Shown piece by piece: positions 57,086 to 64,000 of a stretch of DNA of 64,000 nucleotides. The translations under genes and the position numbers were made by a program. Below the pieces are notes generated by a model, which saw only the letters and a program-made list of their open reading frames with translations, did not search any database and had not been told where the DNA came from. Each line of letters starts with the position of its first letter. Positions within the stretch are counted from its first letter, which is position 1. Source of the stretch: Cololabis saira (taxonomy: Eukaryota > Chordata > Actinopteri > Beloniformes > Belonidae); NCBI RefSeq assembly GCF_033807715.1, contig NC_084587.1, positions 24,590,517-24,654,516 of the forward strand, in the 5' to 3' direction.

Positions 57086-58309
57086 TTCGGTCACTACCCA
57101 AAGTTCATGACCATAGGTGAGGTTAGGGGCGTAGATTGACCGGTAAATCGAGAGCTTCGCCTTTCGACTCAGCTCCCTCTTCACCACGACGGTCCAGTAC
57201 ATCGACCGCATTACTGCGGACGCTGCACCGATCCGTCTGTCAATCTCACGCTCCATCGTTCCCTCACTCGTGAACAAGATCCCGAGATACTTGAACTCCT
57301 CCACCTGAGGCAGGACTTCTCCACCCACCCGGAGAAGGCATGCCACCCTTTTCCGGTCGAGAACCATGGCCTCGGTCTTGGAGGTGCTGATTGTCATCCC
57401 TGCCGCGTCGCACTCGGCCGCAAACCGCCCCAGCACATGCTGGAGGTCCCGGTCTGATGAAGCCAACAGGACAACATCATCTGCAAAAAGCAGAGATGAA
57501 ATCCTGAGGTTCCCAAACCGGATCCCCTCCGGCCCCTGGCTGCGCCTTGAAATCCTGTCCATAAAAATTATGAACAGGACCGGTGACAAAGGGCAGCCCT
57601 GCCGGAGTCCAACATGCACTGGGAACAAGTCTGACTTACTGCCGGCAATGCGAACCAGACTCCTGCTTCGATCATACAGAGACCGGACAGCCCTTAGTAG
57701 AGGGCCCCGGACTCCATACTCACTCAGCACCCCCCACAGAATGGCACGAGGGACACGGTCAAATGCCTTCTCCAGATCCACAAAACACATGTAGACTGGT
57801 TGGGCAAATTGCCATGAACCCTCGAGCACCCTGCGGAGGGTATAGAGCTGGTCCAGTGTTCCACGACCGGGACGAAAACCGCATTGTTCCTCCTGAATCC
57901 GAGGTTCGACTATCGGCCGTAATCTCCTCTCCAGTACCCTGGCGTAGACTTTCCCCGGGAGGCTGAGAAGTGTGATCCCCCTGTAGTTGGAACACACTCT
58001 CCGGTCCCCCTTTTTAAACAGAGGGACCACCACCCCGGTTTGCCACCCCAGCGGTACTGTCCCCTTCCTCCATACGATGTCGCAGAGGCGTGTCAACCAA
58101 GACAGCCCTACGACATCCAGAGACTTGAGGTACTCAGGGCGAATCTCATCCACCCCCAGTGCCACAGAGGAGCTTACGAACCACCTCGGTGACCTCGGCT
58201 TGGGTGATGGATGAGCACGCCTCCGAGCCCCAACCCTCTGCTTCCTCAGTGGAAGGCATGTCAGTCGGGTTAAGGAGATCCTCAAAGTATTCCTTCCACC
58301 GTCCGACAA
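57020..58309 (-). pseudogene. Rex3 reverse transcriptase domain
   Basis: RNA-directed DNA polymerase that performs target-primed reverse transcription. Motifs in order (numbering from the upstream Met of this frame): WQTGVVVPLFKKGDRR at about 89-104, SNYRGITLLS about 108-117, FRPGRGTLDQLYTLR 145-159, CFVDLEKAFDRVP 175-187 with the first catalytic Asp, GLRQGCPLSPVLF 234-246, LLFADDVVLL 273-282 with the FADD active site, and EFKYLGILF 337-345. Credible coding begins near residue 50 ([13 protein letters not shown]); upstream residues are readthrough in the frame that overlaps the endonuclease frame. Active-site residues are intact, but frameshifts at both ends break the polyprotein. Confidence 0.85.
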
Positions 58310-59870
58310 TGTCCCCAGTCGAGGTCAACAGCTCCCCACCAGCACCATAAACGGTGCCGGCAGAGTACTGCTTCCCCCTTCTGAGGCGCCGAACGGTCCT
58401 CCAGAATTTCCTCGAGGCCGACCGAAAGTCCTCCTCCATGGCCTCCCCGAACTCCTCCCAGACCCGAGTTTTTGCCTCCAAGACTGCCCGAGCCGCGGCC
58501 CGCCTGGCCTGCCGGTACCTATCTACCGCGTCAGGAGTCCCACCGGCCAACATAGCCCGGTAGGACTCCTTCTTCAGTCTGACGGCATCCTGTACTTCCG
58601 GTGTCCACCACCGGGTTCTAGGATTGCCGCCACGACAGGCACCGGAGACCTTGCGTCCACAGCTTCGAGCCGCCGCGTTGACAATGGAGGCAGAGAACAT
58701 GGTCCACTCGGACTCGATGTCCCCCGCCTCCCCCGGGATCCGAGAGAAGCTCTCCCGGAGGTGGGAGTTGAAGATGTCCCTGAAAGAGGGCTCGGCCAGA
58801 CGTTCCCAACAGACCCTCACAATCCGTTTGGGTCTGCCCGGTCTGTCCAACCTCTCCCTCCGCCAGCGCATCGAACTCACCACCAGGTGGTGATCAGTTG
58901 ACAGCTCAGCCCCTCTCTTCACCCGAGTGTCCAAGACATGCGGCCGAAGGTCAGATGAAACAACAACAAAGTCGATCATTGACCTCCGGCCTAGGGTGTC
59001 CTGGTGCCACGTGCACTGATGGACACCCTTATGCCTGAACATGGTGTTCGTGATGGACAAACTGTGACTCGCACAGAAGTCCAACAACAAAAAACCGCTC
59101 GGGTTCAGATCGGGGAGGCCGTTCCTCCCAATCACGCCTCTCCAGGTATCACTGTCATTACCCACGTGAGCGTTGAAGTCCCCCAGTACAACAATGGAGT
59201 CCCCAGTTGGAGCACTATCCAGTACTCTTCCCAGGGCCTCCAAGAAGGCCGGGTTTACCCCACTGCTGTTCGGCCCGTAGGCACAAACAACAGTGAGAGA
59301 CCTTTTCCCGACCCGAAGGCGCAGGGAAGCAACCCTCTCGTTCACCGGGGTGAACTCCAACACATGGCGGCTGAGCTGAGGGGCTATAACCAAGCCCACA
59401 CCAGCCCGCCGCCTCTCACCCTGGGCAACTCCAGAGTAGTGGAGGGTCCAGCCCCCTTCAAGGAGCTGGGTTCCAGAGCCCAAGCTATGTGTGGAGGTGA
59501 GCCCGACTATCTCTAGCCGGTATCTCTCAACCTCACGCACAAGCTCCGGCTCCTTCCCCCCCAGCGAGGTGACATTCCATGTCCCCACTGCGAGGGTTTT
59601 GGTCCAGGGATTGGGTCGTCGAGGCACCCCGCCACGACTGCTACCCAACCCACATTGCACCGGCCTGCCATGATCCTTCCTGCGGGTGGTGGGCCTACTG
59701 GAAGGCGGACCCACGTCGCCGTTTCGGGCTGAGCCCGGCCGGGTCCCACGGGCAAAGACCCGGCCACCAGGCGCTCGCCTACGAGCCCCAACCCCAGGCC
59801 TGGCTCCAGGGCGGGGCCCCGGTGACGCCGATCCGGGCGACGTAGCGGTCCTTTGATGTCTCCTCTTCAT
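58146..59870 (-). pseudogene. Rex3 AP-endonuclease region
   Basis: Endonuclease half of the LINE protein, which nicks target DNA to prime reverse transcription. The 574-aa frame starts [13 protein letters not shown] with an Arg/Pro-rich leader (1-90). The APE-like domain runs from [11 protein letters not shown] (94-104) through [26 protein letters not shown] (227-239) and the STDHHLV block (324-330) with the catalytic Asp-His. A linker of about 200 residues leads to [12 protein letters not shown], then a stop at 58146. RT-frame coding picks up at about 58160 (VDEIRPEYL), so a short indel there breaks the fusion. Confidence 0.85.
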
Positions 59871-60023
59871 GATAGGCTTTGTGAACCGCTCTTAGTCTGG
59901 CCCGTCACCCAGGACCTGTTTGCCATGGGAGTCCCTACCAGGGGCGAAAGTGCCCCCGACAACATAGCTCCTAGGATCACTCGGGCACACAAACCCCTCC
60001 ACCACAGTAAGGTGGCGGTTCAA

Positions 60024-60128
60024 GTAGGTTTTAACTAACAGTAGGGTACGCTAAAAGAAATGTGACATACAGTAAGTTCGATTATCCAGGCCTTTTTTTT
60101 AATAATTTAGTCCAGTGGCACTAATTGT
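60024..60128. repeat. 105-bp target-site duplication, right copy
   Basis: Perfect copy of 56567-56671. It resumes the intron sequence interrupted by Rex3 and leads into the acceptor site at 60160. Confidence 0.95.
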
Positions 60129-60160
60129 ATTTTTTTATATTCTTTTTTTCTGTGCCCAGT

Positions 60161-61054
60161 GATGGATTAATAAAACATGAGAAGTGCAAAGAGACTGCAT
60201 GATCAGACTTCTGATGTGTCTGAACCCCCACTAAAAATCCAATCATATACCTGTGTATTGCACACCCCAAGTCCATCGCCTGGGAACTTCATTTGCTTCA
60301 GTGCCTCCAAAAATGACCCCAAAGAAAAGTTGCATCACCTTCTTCAAATACGAGACAAGAGACAAGCTGAGCCAATCGACTCACCTTTTCGGATGAAGGC
60401 AATTTGTGATCTATTGCCAGAAACCAATAACATAATAAAAGACCAATAACCTTGCACTCTTCCATAAGTGCAATGGGGACATGGCCGACTTGTTTTTTGC
60501 TTTTGATGGTCAGAACTACTCCAGGTAATAAGTGTTATCATATTGTATATTATTCTGATAATTATTAGTGTTGTCAAATTATTAAAATATTTTAAATATA
60601 TATATCCAATATATCACAATGTAACACAGTGCTTATCATGACACACAAATCAGAAATCACTAACATTCTGGCATGAGAAAACACTAACATCAGCTTATAA
60701 AATCTCAAAACCAAACTTCTGGTAACCAACTGAAGTAAATAGTCTGCTTTAAAAATGCTATCATAATCAAAACTCAACAGTATTATCCATGCTTCATTAG
60801 GTACCTGGTGTGGTTTGAGGTCTTCCTCACCAACCTCAACCTGACTCATCCTGGTGCAACAGACCTCATCAAGAAAGGGGCTATTGCTGTGGCTCGCTCA
60901 GGGGTGGGAGAAGGATGGCCACTGCATTTTAGAGCCAATATGGTGCTATGGACCAGTTTTACCTGAGTCACTAGTGGATCTGTTGGTGGGTGGCATCATT
61001 TTAGATGATGGTGAAGTGGAGGAGATGGACATGGACAGTGATGTAGAAGAGTGA
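60161..61054 (+). pseudogene. Spliced gene of the long-TIR transposon (unknown family)
   Basis: A donor-like GGAGT/GTAAGTATTTT at 56336 follows the left TIR, and an acceptor TTTTTTTCTGTGCCCAG ends at 60160, giving a non-coding exon 1 and a first intron. Exon 2 opens at the ATG at 60177 (MRSAKRLHDQTSDVSEPPLK); its frame stops at 60447, and after a one-step frame change reads KCNGDMADLFFAFDGQNYSR to the donor at 60525. Exon 3 starts at 60801 after CTTCATTAG and continues YLVWFEVFLTNLNLTHPGAT, then DLIKKGAIAVARS, with a stop at 60964. A second frame ends in an acidic tail (DDGEVEEMDMDSDVEE, stop 61052-61054). This looks like a fragment of a larger protein with an internal deletion. I recall similar blocks in uncharacterised animal proteins but cannot name a function. 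Confidence 0.6.
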
Positions 61055-61245
61055 GAATGATTTTGTACTAAAATACTTATTAAATTTGTGTTTTTTTCTG
61101 TAATAAATACTGGTCCTATCATCTCAGTGACCGTTCCATTGGATCCCTAATGTAAAATAAAGTGAAAATAAGTGTTTGTTTGTCTTAGTAAGATGTCAGG
61201 TTTAGGAGTTGTGAAAATGGAATGTTGGTTGTGTTTAAATTCTAA

Positions 61246-61775
61246 GAATTCTAAATGGGTTGCATCCCCCGCATTTTGCTTCATTACTCATTCCACAAAT
61301 GCAGATTTCTTACAAGTTGTACCTCGTTGGGAAGGGGACTAATTGGGCCTTTTTTTGGTGTAAACAATACACCAACAGGTATTTACAAAAGGGAGATGCA
61401 CTTGATTGAAAAAAACATTTTCAAGCGTTTTTGGGTAATTTTGCCCTAAAATACTACTTGAAGCTCATTTTTCCCTAATAAAGACTGGTTCTACCATCCC
61501 AGTAACCTTTCCATTGGATTCTTGGTGTCAATATTATGAGAAAAAGTGTGTTTGTTTGTCTTTCTAGGATTTATGGTTCAGAAGTTATGGAAATCGGCGT
61601 TTTTGCCATTTTAACAGGCAAAAATTCTAAATGGGTTCCAAAAAAGAACTTTCGGACCAATTTTTTTTCGGGCAACAAGCAAAAATCGTAAGCAAACACC
61701 TAAAGGATCCCAAAAAAACACGTTTCAGAAAAGAGTCCATCGGGTGCTCGGGAACCCCTCCTTCCTACTAGACTA
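61246..61775 (-). repeat. Right long TIR
   Basis: Inverted partner of 55678-56205. Possible polyadenylation signals of the transposon gene (AATAAA near 61102 and 61157) lie just inside it. Confidence 0.9.
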
Positions 61776-63950
61776 TATTGGGGACATCAGATGTGGGCAC
61801 ATTTGATAACCGGGCTGTAACTGTCTATTAGTTTGGCATCAAACTAATTTGTAGATTGTTTTTCAACTAGTTAATTATTTATGTCGTTTCCAGCCTGGGT
61901 TATAATGCTGCCATGAAATGACAGTAGTCATGAGCAGTCATACAAAAATATAAAGTTGCCAATTTTACTTTCTTCCCATCTCTAATGATCCCTAAATCAG
62001 ACAAGTAAAACCCAACTGAGGAGGGCATTTTCATTTTAAAACAATTCAACTTTCCACTGTTGTAGCATCAATACACAGCAAAATACTGCGTCGCAAACAC
62101 ATTTGGGGCCTTTCATGAAACTCATTCCAGGTCCAAGCAATGAAAAAAGGTAGATCAGATGAAACCTAGAACAAAAGATTAAATAACAGCACTTCATCAC
62201 TTAGCACCCACAATACAACAAACATTAATCAGAGAGAAGTATCCAGTGGATATTATACTATGACTCTTTTGATTTTAAACACCATTCATCAACATCCTGC
62301 AGGAGTAAAGCTGAATTTTCACTGAGTATGCATTCTGAATTCAGATAGAGGGTGAAGTTCGCACATGGTGATTATGGAAATCTGCTGCTTTGACTCAACC
62401 TAAACATGAAGTAATGTGTAATGCATGACACGTTTTGAAAATAAGTAGTTAGAAGTATTGCATCTGTATTTACTGGTGTATACTCTTGCGGTTACCAGTG
62501 ACCTCTCTGATGCTCACAGAGTTTCCTGACTTTTTTATTGACCACATGCCAGCATCTCCTGAAATCAGCACAGGCTCAAAGAGCCACTATTGACGGAATG
62601 GCAGATAACCCCTTTTTCACTGAAAAGGCTGATGTGCGAACGTGTGGTATTTGTTCACTGATAACAAGTATGCAGCAGTTTCAGCATTTTTCTGGATATA
62701 AACAGCAATAGAGCTTAGCATAAACCTATTGGGACCTTAAGTTTTGCAGTGGTGGAGGATTTAGTTGCTCAAATAAACTTCTGAAATTACTTAAGGAATC
62801 AAGACTGTGTGAATTAATTGTATGTCAAAATGTCTAAAAAGAGCTTTTTCGTCTTTAGTTTCGTCTTTTTTACTTCTATGTCTGAATGTGGAAGCTAAAA
62901 TTGTTCTATTTAATTCATATGTGTGATATTTCTAAATGTCTATCTTTGGCAACATCCATGACTGATGCATATACTTTTAATTTTTAACTAGTTACTTCTT
63001 TCACAGATAGATTTACACACATCAAAGTTACAGGCTTCTGAGGTTGATGAAGAAGCACTTTTTTCTACTCATCATAACATTCCCAGATTAATGTTTTTCA
63101 GGCATTTGTACTTAAAATACCATAGAAACCTTACGAGCAATGTTCACTGGATAGTGATATGGTTTAAAATACAAAATCCTGCCTTTGAAATGAATGGAAT
63201 TTTAGTCTGTTCCTGGATGGATTATAACATAATATAGATGTTCTGATATTTATGGGTATGCTGTGAAAAGTGAGTGGTTGTTAAATCTTTGAATTTAGAT
63301 GCAGTCCTATTTTGACTGAAATCATAAATCAACTTCCTGTAATAATAAGGTTTTCTATTTATATACCTTTCATCTGTCAAACACCCCGGTTCATGTGGTC
63401 TTGAGCACACTGCTGACAACGCGCAAGGTTCCTCTTTCTTCTCGCAGCCTTGACACCCACTCATCTGATGCTTACACATGTTCCGGCTCTTTGAGAAATC
63501 TTTGCTGTTCCACCACTCCAGTATTAAATTATCTCAATTTCTTCATAATGTGGTTGATTTATGGTTGGCAGAGTCCATGTTTAGTTTTGATGGATTTATA
63601 TTTTTATATTTTTTCATTCTCATGAGCATCAACAGGTCTTTTTCTGAAGTTCTCAGAAATCTGCTTTCTTTACACCAAAACTATTGACGCCTGTGCTTTA
63701 AAGTCACAGCACACTCATACATGCCTTACTGCAACACCAATGCCTGAAAAGATCTGATTGAAAATTTGTCCTTCAAGTTAATACATTTAAAAGTTATTAA
63801 ATAGTACAGAAATGTGCATCAACTCAATCCAGTGTTTTCCAGCATCTTTTAACACAGGAGGAATGCAGCCCTGGCTCGACTCTATTGATGTTCAAACATC
63901 ACAGATGCACAAAAAGGACTGCACACACAGCATGTCCATGTCAGCAACCA
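61776..63950. other. No gene seen
   Basis: AT-rich DNA without recognisable coding or repeat structure. Confidence 0.45.
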
Positions 63951-63954
63951 GATG

Positions 63955-63976
63955 CTCTCTCCCTCTCTCTCTCTCT
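63955..63976. repeat. (CT)n microsatellite
   Basis: CT-rich tract near the window end. Confidence 0.85.
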
Positions 63977-64000
63977 TTAACTCCCTTCCACCACCTGACT

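Larger units (their letters stand above)
56672..60023 (-). mobile_element. Near-full-length Rex3 (RTE-clade) LINE
   Basis: 3,352 bp on the minus strand, from a 5' UTR with CCACCTTACTGTGGTGGAGG to a 3' end GATGAGTGAGTGAGTGAGTG. It holds endonuclease and RT coding regions. CGGTGACAAAGGGCAGCCCT (57579-57598), remembered as the site of the published Rex3 RT primer, is present, which supports the name. It is flanked by a perfect 105-bp duplication; long duplications are known for RTE elements. It lies inside intron 1 of the long-TIR transposon gene. Two frame changes interrupt the coding sequence. Confidence 0.9.
55678..61775 (+). mobile_element. DNA transposon with about 530-bp TIRs, carrying a spliced gene
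   Basis: Left arm 55678-56205 and right arm 61246-61775 are inverted copies with high identity, starting TAGTCTAGTAGGAAGGAGGG. Both edges have a neighbouring TAT, which may be the target duplication but is too short to trust. Subtracting the Rex3 insertion and its 105-bp duplication leaves about 2.64 kb, probably an internally deleted derivative of a larger element. The enclosed gene has splice signals and an acidic tail. I cannot name the superfamily from the ends. Confidence 0.85.

Noticed and set aside
59004..59516. 170-codon plus-strand frame
   Set aside because: Antisense shadow of the Rex3 endonuclease region.

Overview
This window is vertebrate and almost certainly teleost DNA. The evidence is the repeat content: a near-complete Rex3 (RTE-clade) LINE, Rex1/CR1-like and L2-like LINE fragments, an intact Tc1-type transposon, many hAT and PIF/Harbinger MITEs, tRNA-derived SINEs and a retrovirus-like LTR element. 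There are no operons, CRISPR arrays or bacterial features. I found no confidently identifiable host protein-coding gene. The window reads as intergenic or long-intron DNA that has collected several generations of mobile elements.

Layout. 1-7 kb: Rex1-like RT relic (718-1775) split by a 201-bp hAT MITE, then a TTAA-flanked MITE and a decayed coiled-coil-like stretch. 7-15 kb: possible Ty3/gypsy RT relic, an old Tc1 relic split by a Harbinger MITE, a candidate zinc-finger-linker exon (10419-10484), a 675-bp hAT MITE, a SINE, a candidate solo LTR and a GGGCCCG-bounded repeat. 15.5-19 kb: L2-like LINE (minus strand) interrupted by a 1,648-bp Tc1 element with an open 339-aa transposase and long TIRs. 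19.8-21.2 kb: two MITEs. 22.7-27.4 kb: an old Rex3 relic hosting a SINE and a hAT element, which itself hosts a second hAT element and another SINE. 28-31.8 kb: SINEs, a hAT MITE, a TIR element with a nested Harbinger-like MITE, and a second TTAA MITE family. 33.4-38.8 kb: another Rex3 relic split by a 4,874-bp LTR element whose two 767-bp LTRs look identical. 39-49.3 kb: TTAA MITE copies 2 and 3, LINE 3' and 5' fragments, a 714-bp Harbinger MITE and the front half of a BED-finger hAT transposon. 50.1 kb: one candidate exon of unknown family. 52.8-54 kb: third Harbinger-like MITE and a possible LTR. 55.7-61.8 kb: a DNA transposon with about 530-bp TIRs carrying a spliced, partly deleted gene, its first intron filled by a 3.35-kb Rex3 flanked by a 105-bp target-site duplication.

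The most interesting item is the long-TIR transposon at 55678-61775. Its gene shows splice sites consistent with three exons and encodes a protein family I cannot classify with confidence. Next are the Rex3 copy that looks recently inserted but has broken reading frames, the apparently very young LTR element, and the intact Tc1. All family assignments come from reading motifs, termini and target-site duplications; no database search was run.
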